A stretch of DNA of 64,000 nt from a virus, in the IMG/VR virus record IMGVR_UViG_3300025669_002088, positions 61,742 through 125,741 of that record; one strand, given 5' to 3'. The notes beneath the pieces are model-generated. The model saw only the letters and a program-made list of their open reading frames with translations, did not search any database and was not told the DNA's origin. Numbering within the stretch: position 1 is the first letter of the stretch; each line of letters starts with the position of its first letter. Of this stretch, positions 1 through 7,163 are shown one piece after another. Position numbers and translations under genes: made by a program.

Positions 1-1
1 G

Positions 2-412
2 AGGGAATACAAAAGGGAGCATGGCCACTGTCAGGTGCCGACGTCCTACAAGTGGCCCGAGGACGGATACCATCTGGGGGAACGGGTAAGGGGTGTTCGG
101 TCAGCTAAGAGAGGCAAAGGGACGGTCATCCTGACCGACGAGATGACCAAGGAACTCGATGCCATCGGGTTCGTGTGGGATCCGAAGGAGTGGTTCCCTG
201 AGTTCCTGGTGAGGCTGAAGGAATACAAAAAGGAGCACGGGGACTATCAGGTGCCCACATCCTACAAGTGTCCCGAGGACGGGTACAAGCTCGGGACACG
301 GGTAAAGGGTGTCCGACAAGCTAAGAGAGGCATAGGCAGGATCAAAGTGACTCCCGAGATGATCAAGGAACTCGACGCCATCGGTTTCGTGTGGGAGGTC
401 ATCCGTGCGTAG
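2..412 (+). CDS. HA-repeat protein, C-terminal part (gene runs off the left edge)
   Basis: The frame is open from the window edge, so the true start lies upstream. The visible part holds one nearly complete and one complete helicase-associated (HA, PF03457-type) repeat. Each repeat has the pattern W-F-P-E-F...L-K-E-Y-K...H-G-x-x-x-V-P...D-G-Y-x-L-G...V-R...L-D-A-I-G-F-V-W. HA repeats are known as accessory, probably nucleic-acid-binding units of bacterial helicases, but no helicase motor is visible here. The stop overlaps the GTG start of the next HA gene by 8 nt, which suggests translational coupling. The function of the stand-alone repeats is unknown. Confidence 0.8.
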   Translation, partial: REYKREHGHCQVPTSYKWPEDGYHLGERVRGVRSAKRGKGTVILTDEMTKELDAIGFVWDPKEWFPEFLVRLKEYKKEHGDYQVPTSYKCPEDGYKLGTRVKGVRQAKRGIGRIKVTPEMIKELDAIGFVWEVIRA

Positions 413-1409
413 GAGGAGCAACAAATTCAGACTGCGGCTCGTTGAGCTTGGGCGGATGAAACCTTGGCCAGCGTGGTTCGATGAGTTCCACTCCCACCTT
501 CAGACGTACAAGGCGGAGCACGGGGATTGTGAAGTGCCCCACAACTACAAGTGTGAAGACGGGTACCGCTTAGGGAACAAGGTGGGGCGAATCCGTTCCG
601 CAAGGAAGCGCCCATCAAACCGTGTGTTGACGGAGGAGATGAGTACTGCCCTCGATGCCATCGGTTTTGACTGGCTGGCTCCAAAAGATCGCTGGTTCCA
701 AAAGTTCCGGGTTCGTCTGGTGGAATATATGACCGCTCACGACGGCCAAAACCCACCCGTTCCTTATGAGTGCCCCGATGGATACACCCTGGGTAAAACT
801 GCCGCCGCTGTTCGGGCAGCGAAACGGGCAAGGGCACTGAATAAGAAGGCGTTCCGGCAACTCACGGATGAGATAATTGCTGACCTGGACGCACTTGGAT
901 TTGAATGGGAACCCTCGGAATGGTTCCCCGACTTTGTGCAGCGTTTGCGTGAATACAAGGCGGAACATGGGAACTGTTCGATCCCTGTCAAATTTGAATG
1001 TGCGGATGGACACAAGTTAGGCCTGAGGGTCCAACGCATCCGAACGAGCATCCGCCGGTTGGAGGAGGGCAGCGATGAGTCGATGCCCCTCCAGGTCACC
1101 CCAGAGATGGTCTTAAAACTGGATGCCCTCGGGTTCGAGCGGGACCGGAACCTGACGGGCAAATGGTTCCCCAAGTACCTCAGTCACCTGACGAAGTTCT
1201 ACCGGGAGCACGGCGACAGCATGGTGCCCAGGGGATATTGCTGTCGGGATGGGTACAAGTTAGGGGCCATGACGAACAGCGTTAGAGAGGGCCGTAGGGA
1301 CGCAACAGGTCGGAGGAAAATCACCCTGCCCATGGTTGCTGATCTAGCTGCCCTCGACTTTATGTGGGATGTTCGAATAACGGGATCATCTCGGCCACCT
1401 ACAGAGTAG
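405..1409 (+). CDS. Tandem HA-repeat protein (four repeats)
   Basis: This 334-residue protein is made almost wholly of four HA repeats (roughly residues 20-90, 95-165, 168-248 and 254-325) after a basic N-terminal tag. The tag, ending in NKFR...LG...KPWPAWFD, is shared with the genes at 1429 and 2975. GTG is chosen as the start because it follows GGAGG by five bases and the same GGAGGTCRTCC-GTG arrangement precedes both homologues. There are no Walker motifs. The last codons and TAG stop form the downstream half of a promoter-like motif (1382-1409) serving the next gene. HA repeats probably bind DNA or RNA; the role here is not known. Confidence 0.85.
   Translation: MRRRSNKFRLRLVELGRMKPWPAWFDEFHSHLQTYKAEHGDCEVPHNYKCEDGYRLGNKVGRIRSARKRPSNRVLTEEMSTALDAIGFDWLAPKDRWFQKFRVRLVEYMTAHDGQNPPVPYECPDGYTLGKTAAAVRAAKRARALNKKAFRQLTDEIIADLDALGFEWEPSEWFPDFVQRLREYKAEHGNCSIPVKFECADGHKLGLRVQRIRTSIRRLEEGSDESMPLQVTPEMVLKLDALGFERDRNLTGKWFPKYLSHLTKFYREHGDSMVPRGYCCRDGYKLGAMTNSVREGRRDATGRRKITLPMVADLAALDFMWDVRITGSSRPPTE
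1382..1409 (+). promoter_or_regulatory. Bipartite phage promoter-like motif, copy 1
   Basis: GGGATCATC (1382-1390), a 12-nt spacer and AGAGTAG (1403-1409), ending 19 nt before the GTG of the next HA gene. Five other copies in the window have the same spacing. This copy is also coding: it encodes the last residues and the TAG stop of the upstream gene. Confidence 0.55.
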
Positions 1410-1428
1410 TCTTGGTAGGAGGTCGTCC

Positions 1429-2229
1429 GTGGGCAAAAGGAACAACAAATTCCGTGAACGTCTCGCCAAGCTTGGGCTGATGAAACCTTGGCCAGCGTGG
1501 TTCGATGTGTTCCTGGCACATCTGAAGGCGTACAAGGAAGAACACGGGGACTGTAAGGTGCCGCAGCTTTACAAGTGTACTGACGGGTACACATTGGGGA
1601 ACAGGGTCGGGGACATTCGCAGGTTTCGACAAGGGAAAAGTGTTCGGACAGTGACTCCCTCAATGGTGCCTGTACTGGATCAACTCGGTTTCCTTTGGGA
1701 GATCCCCTGTTGGTTCGACGAGTTCCTCCGGCGTCTGAAGGACTATAAAGCCGAGTACGGCCATTGTCAGGTGCCCACCCAGTACAGATGTCAGGACGGG
1801 TATAGACTTGGCCCAAAAGTGAATGCTGTTCGGACAGGCAAAAGGCACAAAGTGGGCGTCCAAATCACCCCGAGCAGGGCGGAGAAACTTGAGCAACTAG
1901 GTTTCCTGTGGGATGTCCCGACAGAGTGGTTCCCGGAGTTCCTGGAACATTTGAAGGCGTACAAGGCCGTGCATGGCCGTTGTCAGGTGCGTGGCACCTA
2001 TGTATGCGATGATGGCTACAAACTAGGCCATCACACAGCGGGGGTACGAAATCACCGGGTCTTGACCCCCACTATGCGGAGCCAACTCGGTGCTCTCGGC
2101 TTTGTCTGGGACGCCACCACGAAAGGGCAGTGGTGGCCGGAGTTCCTTTGTCACCTCAGAGAGTACATGGACGCACACGGGGGACAGACACCCCCCCAAA
2201 AATACGTCTGCCCCGGCGGATGGCCGTAA
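1429..2229 (+). CDS. HA-repeat protein with disrupted fourth repeat
   Basis: This 266-residue protein starts at a GTG behind GGAGG. It has the shared NKFR/KPWPAWFD leader and three full HA repeats. A fourth repeat begins (W-W-P-E-F...H-L-R-E-Y) but reads into a premature stop just after the Y-V-C-P motif. The remainder of the repeat (...L-T-P-T-Q-I-N...L-G-F-V-W-D) continues in the +1 frame to 2314. The G-Y-x-L-G...V-R segment between them is missing, so a small deletion plus frameshift truncated the protein. The next gene overlaps the old stop (ATGA at 2311-2314), consistent with the longer version being ancestral. Confidence 0.8.
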   Translation: MGKRNNKFRERLAKLGLMKPWPAWFDVFLAHLKAYKEEHGDCKVPQLYKCTDGYTLGNRVGDIRRFRQGKSVRTVTPSMVPVLDQLGFLWEIPCWFDEFLRRLKDYKAEYGHCQVPTQYRCQDGYRLGPKVNAVRTGKRHKVGVQITPSRAEKLEQLGFLWDVPTEWFPEFLEHLKAYKAVHGRCQVRGTYVCDDGYKLGHHTAGVRNHRVLTPTMRSQLGALGFVWDATTKGQWWPEFLCHLREYMDAHGGQTPPQKYVCPGGWP

Positions 2230-2314
2230 ACTGACACCCACTCAGATCAACCAGATTGATGTCCTCGGTTTCGTTTGGGATCTCCGCAATCAGAAGAAGG
2301 ACAACACCCCATGA
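2210..2314 (+). pseudogene. Frameshifted C-terminal remnant of the HA-repeat gene at 1429
   Basis: In the +1 frame relative to the upstream HA gene, this stretch encodes the end of an HA repeat (L-T-P-T-Q-I-N-Q-I-D-V-L-G-F-V-W-D). Its TGA overlaps the ATG of the next gene (ATGA). It has no plausible start of its own, so it is read as the severed tail of the preceding gene. Confidence 0.6.
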
Positions 2315-2964
2315 CCACCCCGCAGGCTGACATCCATTCCTTCCCCCCTGAACAACACCCGGAGAAGCACAAGACCAGGACCACGACCCTCGACCTCCTC
2401 CGTGACCCAGAGTGCCCCACGAACCTCTTCTACGACGGGCACCTGACCAGGGACTGGATGGAGTTGTGCGGTGATGCCCCTGACGCTACCTGTGGCCTCC
2501 TCCTGGACGAAGGCGTCCTTGCCCCCGACCATGGCCGATACATCGGCGTCAACACCAACCAGGGGATCCTTGACCGCAACGCCACCCACTACAACGACGA
2601 CCGCACCGAGTGGCGTTGCGGCGACATGTCCCGGCTCCTCCTGGACCTGGACGACCCGACCCTCCGCAACATCGGCGTCCTCGTGTTCGACGGGTTTCGC
2701 AGTCCCAGCAACCTCCACCTGGAGAGCATCCTCCTTCCGATGTTCGCCTTTGCCCAGTCCCAACAGCAGCGCCTGGGACAATTCCTCCTGGTCATCAACC
2801 TAGCCCTCCGGGGCAACGCCAGCGCTCCCTTGGAAAAGGCGAAGCGGCAGTTCGAGGCCATCGTCCACAAACACTGCGGCGTCCAGGTGCCGAAGCAAGC
2901 GTTCACTACGTACCGCAGCCGAGTCATTCCGATGCAACTCCTCCGCCTTTCCTACGGCTGGTAG
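2311..2964 (+). CDS. Unknown protein lodged among HA-repeat genes
   Basis: This 217-residue protein starts at the ATG that overlaps the preceding stop, behind AGAAGAAGG. I do not recognise the family. The middle contains Y-I-G-V-N-T-N-Q-G-I-L-D-R-N and later V-L-V-F-D-G-F, spaced like strands of a Rossmann-type fold, which vaguely resembles a methyltransferase-like domain. No clear SAM-binding glycine motif is present. There is no signal peptide or membrane segment. It lies between two HA genes in the same direction. Confidence 0.7.
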   Translation: MTTPQADIHSFPPEQHPEKHKTRTTTLDLLRDPECPTNLFYDGHLTRDWMELCGDAPDATCGLLLDEGVLAPDHGRYIGVNTNQGILDRNATHYNDDRTEWRCGDMSRLLLDLDDPTLRNIGVLVFDGFRSPSNLHLESILLPMFAFAQSQQQRLGQFLLVINLALRGNASAPLEKAKRQFEAIVHKHCGVQVPKQAFTTYRSRVIPMQLLRLSYGW

Positions 2965-2974
2965 GAGGTCGTCC

Positions 2975-3694
2975 GTGGGCAGGAGTAACAGCAACAAATT
3001 CCGTAAACGCCTCACTGAGCTTGGGCGGATAAAACCTTGGCCAGCGTGGTTCGATGTGTTCCTGGGGGAAATCAAAGCCTATCAGAAATGTCATGGACAT
3101 TGCCGAGTGCCGCAGTCCTACCTGTGTGACGACGGGTACAGGTTGGGTGCCCGTGTAAGTAGTGTCCGGCATAACAAGTCCAGACACCTTCCCGAAATGA
3201 TCGCTGAACTTGATGCCCTGAAGTTCGTTTGGGTTGTGTGCGAATGGTTCCCTGAATTCCTGTCCCACATGAAGGAGTACAAAAAGACCCACGGGCACTG
3301 CCGTGTCCCAAAGTCCTACAAATGTCCCGATGGTTACGCCCTTGGGATGAGGGTATCTGATGTCCGGACAAGAAAAAAGGACAAGAAACGTGTAAGCCCT
3401 ACCTCAGAGATGATAGCGGCGCTGGACCTTCTTGGGTTCGTCTGGAATGGGAACGAGTGGTTTCCCCAATTCCTGAAGAGGCTGAAGGAGTACCATGCCA
3501 AATTCGGGGACTATTCTCCGGCGCAATCCTACAAATGCCCCGATGGCTACCAACTCGGTGTTCGAACAAACAGTATTCGTTCATCCCGTAATGGTGGGGG
3601 TCAGGTCAAGGTGACTCCCGAAATGGTCACCGAACTGGACGCTCTGGGTTTTGTCTGGAGTCTCAGGGGATCATCCAAGCCCACCCCTGAGTAG
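2975..3694 (+). CDS. Tandem HA-repeat protein (three repeats)
   Basis: This 239-residue protein starts at a GTG behind TAGGAGG, as in the two other long HA genes, and carries the same NKFR...KPWPAWFD leader. Three HA repeats follow, each with H-G-x-C/Y-x-V-P...C-P/D-D-G-Y-x-L-G...L-G-F-V-W. The C-terminal G-S-S-K-P-T-P-E resembles the end of the gene at 405 (G-S-S-R-P-P-T-E), because both ends also encode the promoter-like motif. No helicase motor is attached. Confidence 0.85.
   Translation: MGRSNSNKFRKRLTELGRIKPWPAWFDVFLGEIKAYQKCHGHCRVPQSYLCDDGYRLGARVSSVRHNKSRHLPEMIAELDALKFVWVVCEWFPEFLSHMKEYKKTHGHCRVPKSYKCPDGYALGMRVSDVRTRKKDKKRVSPTSEMIAALDLLGFVWNGNEWFPQFLKRLKEYHAKFGDYSPAQSYKCPDGYQLGVRTNSIRSSRNGGGQVKVTPEMVTELDALGFVWSLRGSSKPTPE
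3667..3694 (+). promoter_or_regulatory. Bipartite phage promoter-like motif, copy 2
   Basis: GGGATCATC (3667-3675), 12 nt, TGAGTAG (3688-3694), 23 nt before the ATG at 3718. Like copy 1 it overlaps the last codons and stop of an HA-repeat gene. Confidence 0.5.
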
Positions 3695-3717
3695 TCTCCA
3701 GTACAAGGAGGACGAAC

Positions 3718-4053
3718 ATGAAGAACAAGACACCTGAGACGCCCTGGTTCCCCGAGTTCCTGAGTCGCCTGACGGCCTACCGAAAGGCACACGGTCACTG
3801 TGTGGTGCAACGCCTTGGGAGGACGAACAGGACATCCGAGAAGCCCTGGCTCCCCAACTTCCTTTCCCACCTGACGGCGTTCAAGCGGGCGCACGGCCAC
3901 TGTGCCGTGCCCCACAACTACGTCAGCCCGGACGGCTACAAGCTGGGAAGCCGTGTCGGAACGGTCCAGGAGGGGCAGCACAAGGTCAGGATGACCCCGG
4001 AAAGGATCGCCCAGTTGAACGCTCTCGGATTCACCTGGGACACCAAGGAGTGA
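3718..4053 (+). CDS. Short HA-repeat protein
   Basis: This 111-residue protein starts at an ATG behind AAGGAGG. It has the beginning of one HA repeat (W-F-P-E-F-L...H-G-H-C-V-V) followed by one complete repeat (W-L-P-N-F-L...A-L-G-F-T-W-D). The first repeat looks internally deleted. It lacks the KPWPAWFD leader of the longer relatives and is the last member of the HA run. Confidence 0.8.
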   Translation: MKNKTPETPWFPEFLSRLTAYRKAHGHCVVQRLGRTNRTSEKPWLPNFLSHLTAFKRAHGHCAVPHNYVSPDGYKLGSRVGTVQEGQHKVRMTPERIAQLNALGFTWDTKE

Positions 4054-4055
4054 AA

Positions 4056-4274
4056 ATGGAACACAAAACACCACTCGAACTCGTTCAGCGTATCGTTGCA
4101 CACCACGGACCGATCCTCGGGAAGCAGGTCGTGTCCCTGTGCGCCAGCGTGGGCTACACCAACAAGCGCTCCACGGGAGCGGTCCTGTTCAACGCCCGCA
4201 GAGCGAAGACCCTGACCAAGGACGCCCATGGCCGATGGACCTGTCCTAAGTCGAAAACGACTGGACAAGCCTGA
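4056..4274 (+). CDS. Small protein, possible winged-helix fold
   Basis: This 72-residue protein starts at ATG 4056 behind AAGGAG; an in-frame GTG at 4050 is less well placed. The segment E-L-V-Q-R-I-V...L-C-A-S-V-G-Y...V-L-F-N-A-R-R-A followed by H-G-R-W-T-C has the helix-helix-wing spacing of small winged-helix DNA-binding proteins. That is only a structural guess. It closely follows the last HA gene. Confidence 0.6.
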   Translation: MEHKTPLELVQRIVAHHGPILGKQVVSLCASVGYTNKRSTGAVLFNARRAKTLTKDAHGRWTCPKSKTTGQA

Positions 4275-4367
4275 CACGACAGAGGTATCCTTCAGCAATG
4301 GACACGAGGAACCACATCGATAGTGCCTTCATATCCGAGCGGGTGACGCCCGCTGGAGGAGGATGCT

Positions 4368-4676
4368 ATGGACCGTGGAACCCGCCGCCAGAGGACAGCA
4401 AATGTCATCCGTTCACGTCTTGAAATCTACAGCGCTCCCGAGGATGTGGAGCCACATCGGTACGCCAAGACCCCATCGTTAGCCTGCCACTGCCGCAAGC
4501 GCACTTTCGGTCGTCCTCGTATGAGCCGGGGCATCTGTGACATCGGGTGCCGTGACCGGATCTATCGGTGGCGACGAGAAACACGAGAGTTTAGGACATG
4601 GGCACGATGCCAGGGTGTGGATTGGGAGGACGACAGCGTCACCCTGATCTTTGTCCCCCGGAACAAGTGGGTGTGA
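4368..4676 (+). CDS. Small basic Cys-containing protein, unknown
   Basis: This 102-residue, very Arg-rich protein starts at an ATG behind GGAGGAGG. The cysteines C-H-C and C-D-I-G-C-R could bind zinc, but no known family is evident. Just upstream (4339-4354) the leader can fold into a short hairpin (AGCGGG/CCCGCT). It may bind nucleic acid given its charge; the function is unknown. Confidence 0.55.
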   Translation: MDRGTRRQRTANVIRSRLEIYSAPEDVEPHRYAKTPSLACHCRKRTFGRPRMSRGICDIGCRDRIYRWRRETREFRTWARCQGVDWEDDSVTLIFVPRNKWV

Positions 4677-4732
4677 AAGTCCTTGCCGGTCAGAGATCGT
4701 CGTGTAGAGTGGGGCTGTCAGAGGAGGACGTT

Positions 4733-5848
4733 ATGCCCAAAAGACTCACGTTGGATGACGCAGACATTGTTCGTCGGTACCAAGCGGGGGAACTGGAGTT
4801 GCACATTGCTAAGGCACTAGGTGTTTCAGCACCTGTGATTCATCGACGGTTGGCTAAAGCAGATGTTTCTTTCCGCACCCACAGTGAGGCTGCAACAATC
4901 GCTCAAGGCAAACGAGATGCAAAAACAACGGAAAGCCTTCCCGCTGAGTATCTGTCAGGACGTTCTGTCTCTGAGTTAGCGAAGGCAACGGGTTTCAGTC
5001 GCAACTGGGTGCGTATCCGTTTAGAGCGGGCTGGTGTTCCTCTACGGGGGGTACAGGAGGCACATACTCTGATTTGTCACAAGACCTTCCCTACCACAGA
5101 GGAGTCCCTTGAATTAATCGATGGTTTACTTCTTGGTGACGCCTGGTTGGAAAAAACAGGTGGCAGTGAGGGTCGTCTGGGACTAGCACAAAGAGCAGAC
5201 CGAAAGGAATGGCTTGAACAGGTTCAAAGGGAACTTAGGGCCGGGGGTGTTAAAAGCAACATAAAACCACGTCCGGCAAGAATCGGTCACATTGGGAAAC
5301 AGGTTCTCCGAGGTAACCCGAGTTTACAGTTAAGGACACTGAAATACAAAACATTTACGGACCAGCGCCTCCGTTGGTACCCAAAGGGTAAAAAAATTAT
5401 TCCTCTGGACATCCGGCTAACCCCCCGAGCGTTAGCGCATTGGTACTGGGGTGATGGTGGGCTGATTAATACAGGGTATGGGGTAGCCTTTTGCACGGAC
5501 GGTTTCACCTGGGAGGATGTCGAGTTTCTAGCCTCTAGACTGCGGCTACTTTATGGTTGGTCTCCTCGTGTGCAGAGCCACAGAGGGAATCCTAGACTGG
5601 TCCTAAGCCAACGAAAACACCGACTGGAACTGGTGGCCCTAACGGAACCTTTTTGTCCTGATTGCTTCCGATACAAGCTTCAGGTGAGGGGTAAAGCTCC
5701 CGCAAAAATTGATCAAGTCGAAAAGGAACTCCGTCAACTGAGGGGGCAAGGCTGGACACAAAAACGCATTGCGGAACATTTTCAAATGACCCCGGCATGG
5801 GCTGGGTGGGCCTGCCGACGACTAGGGCTAGAGAAGGAGTCAAACTAA
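4733..5848 (+). CDS. LAGLIDADG homing endonuclease with helix-turn-helix segments
   Basis: This 371-residue protein starts at an ATG behind GAGGAGG. Two helix-turn-helix-like segments (about residues 5-35 and 70-100) precede the core. The core has two LAGLIDADG-type motifs, D-G-L-L-L-G-D-A-W-L (about 132) and Y-W-G-D-G-G-L (about 237). A third helix-turn-helix lies at the C terminus. Such enzymes cut a specific site and spread their own gene. It is free-standing, not in an intein. Its TAA shares two bases with the release-factor ATG (TAATG), so the release-factor locus is the likely homing site. The -10-like TAGAGT lies at 4705-4710. Confidence 0.8.
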   Translation: MPKRLTLDDADIVRRYQAGELELHIAKALGVSAPVIHRRLAKADVSFRTHSEAATIAQGKRDAKTTESLPAEYLSGRSVSELAKATGFSRNWVRIRLERAGVPLRGVQEAHTLICHKTFPTTEESLELIDGLLLGDAWLEKTGGSEGRLGLAQRADRKEWLEQVQRELRAGGVKSNIKPRPARIGHIGKQVLRGNPSLQLRTLKYKTFTDQRLRWYPKGKKIIPLDIRLTPRALAHWYWGDGGLINTGYGVAFCTDGFTWEDVEFLASRLRLLYGWSPRVQSHRGNPRLVLSQRKHRLELVALTEPFCPDCFRYKLQVRGKAPAKIDQVEKELRQLRGQGWTQKRIAEHFQMTPAWAGWACRRLGLEKESN

Positions 5849-6532
5849 TGGAAACTGTCATAATAGAAATAAGAGCAGGTGAGGGAGGTCGGGATGCCTC
5901 CTTATTGGTTCATGAACAGTACGGTGTTTATGTGCGATGGGCACAGAGGAGGTCCCTTTGACGTGGTGTTGCTGGAGGACCGTCCCGGTTTCCTTGCCTT
6001 CCAGGCGGTCGGGAAGGGGGCTGTAAGGGCTTTTCGGCATGAAGCCGGTGGTATGAGATGGCAGCGGGTACCCCCCACGGAGAAACGGGGCAGGACACAC
6101 ACGTCAACAGTTACTATCGCTATACTCTCTCTCGTGGACGAGCAGACCGTCAAACTGAACGAGCGAGACCTGGAGTGGCAGGCGACCCGTGGCTCAGGTC
6201 CTGGAGGCCAACATCGGAATAAAACCTCGTCTGCAGTAATCCTCACACACAAACCCACGGGTCTGGTTGTCCGAGTAGAGAACGAACGATCACAGTACCG
6301 GAATTTACAAACGGCGAAGGCAATCCTGTCTGCCCGATTACAGGAGGCAGAGGCATCCTCTCAGTTGGACCAACGTAACCAGCAACGGAAAGCTCAGGTG
6401 GGGAGAGGCATGATGTCCGACAAGGTACGAACTATCGCTCTCCAGAGGGATCAGGTCACAGATCATCGACTGGGGAAACGTATCTCAGCCGTGAAGTATC
6501 TGAGGGGTGAGTTGGACAAACTGGTGGGCTAG
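5848..6532 (+). CDS. Class I release factor expressed by programmed +1 frameshift
   Basis: Two frames join to give 227 residues: 5848-5958 in the first, 5960-6532 in the second. The first part starts behind AAGGAG and encodes the PCRF-like E-I-R-A-G-E-G-G-R-D-A before an in-frame TGA. The second part has R-V-P-P-T-E (a P-x-T element at residues 75-77, as in RF1), then the catalytic G-P-G-G-Q (GGQ at 119-121) and the C-terminal V-T-D-H-R segment typical of RF1. The N-terminal domain 1 of normal release factors is absent. The junction is AGG AGG TCC CTT TGA C, laid out as in bacterial RF2 genes. RF2-type control with an RF1-type tripeptide is odd. It may release peptides at stop codons or rescue ribosomes. 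Confidence 0.88.
5947..5962 (+). promoter_or_regulatory. Programmed +1 frameshift site of the release factor
   Basis: A Shine-Dalgarno-like AGGAGG (5947-5952), three spacer bases and the slippery CTT TGA C (5956-5962). In Escherichia coli prfB the internal SD, 3-nt spacer and CUUUGAC drive about half of ribosomes into +1 when release at UGA is slow. The geometry here is identical, and the downstream +1 frame completes a conserved release factor. Confidence 0.88.
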
Positions 6533-6876
6533 TTGGATGCGACCTCGGGGAGTACGTCCACCGGGGTGTGCGTTTCCTCCAGGTTGTCGTACATCGGAGG
6601 CGCATCCCCAACGGCGTCCATTGGGGTGTGCTCGTCCTGGATCACGTCCACCGGGGTGGGCATCTCTTCCAGAAGGGTGTCTTCGGTGGGGACGGTGTCC
6701 AGGGCTGCGACAGTCTCGACGGTTCCGTCCGTCAGGGGCACGTCGCCCTCGATGAGGTCTGCCAGGGTGTCCTCGGCAACAGTCACGTCCTCGGCATTCT
6801 CTTCCGTGGTGTTACAGGACAAGACGAATGCTGCCGCCAAGATCAGTGTCAACAGTGCAATCAGAATCCTTTTCAT
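6529..6876 (-). CDS. Small acidic lipoprotein
   Basis: This 115-residue protein has a type II signal peptide (basic start, hydrophobic stretch, lipobox ending L-S-C at Cys21). The rest is acidic and Thr/Asp/Glu/Val-rich, with repeated T-P-V-D-V and T-P-M-D-A units and no recognisable domain. It is probably anchored in the host envelope. It converges on the release-factor gene; the palindrome CTAG at 6529-6532 gives both genes their TAG stop. The same acidic style recurs in the lipoprotein at 58840. Confidence 0.8.
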   Translation of the reverse strand: MKRILIALLTLILAAAFVLSCNTTEENAEDVTVAEDTLADLIEGDVPLTDGTVETVAALDTVPTEDTLLEEMPTPVDVIQDEHTPMDAVGDAPPMYDNLEETHTPVDVLPEVASN

Positions 6877-6952
6877 GTCTTTCTCCTTTGCCCACTTTCG
6901 CTGTGGGAGTCAATGCTGTGGGATGTCAGATAGGCGTTCTACCGAGGAGAGG

Positions 6953-7163
6953 CTATTTGAGTTCGATGTAGGCGTGAATCCAGGACTTTTCTTCGCCCCC
7001 GAACTGGACCTCTTTGATGTGCTTCCGGTAGGACTTCAACAATGGGTCCAGCTTCTTACGGAAGCGACTGATTTCTTCGCCCACCATCTCGTCGTATTTG
7101 TACTCTCCGACATCGCTGGCCCCCCCTTCGGGAGGTCACTACGGTACCATTCCTTAAAACCTG
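6953..7163 (-). pseudogene. Remnant of a gene interrupted by the TnpB element
   Basis: On the minus strand this stretch reads like coding sequence: residues such as G-G-A-S-D-V-G-E-Y-K-Y-D-E-M, then I-S-R-F-R-K-K-L-D-P and a final W-I-H-A-Y-I-E-L-K before TAG at 6953-6955. The upstream part reads F-K-E-W-Y-R-S-D-L-P-K, but a one-base shift at a run of six C (7121-7126) is needed to join them. There is no good start. On the far side of TnpB, 8631-8654 encodes T-V-S-D-L-L-A behind a GGAGAAGGGG. I infer a small gene split by the element and then frameshifted. Confidence 0.4.

Noticed and set aside
1199-1816. 205-residue minus-strand frame opposite HA genes
   Set aside because: It is produced by the repetitive HA coding sequence on the other strand; no start signal or similarity.
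4598-4733. Upstream extension of the homing endonuclease frame
   Set aside because: The extra residues overlap the preceding gene and lack similarity; the ATG at 4733 has a strong GAGGAGG and a -10-like box upstream.
5902-6258. Minus-strand frame across the release factor junction
   Set aside because: It overlaps the conserved release factor in both of its frames and has no ribosome site.
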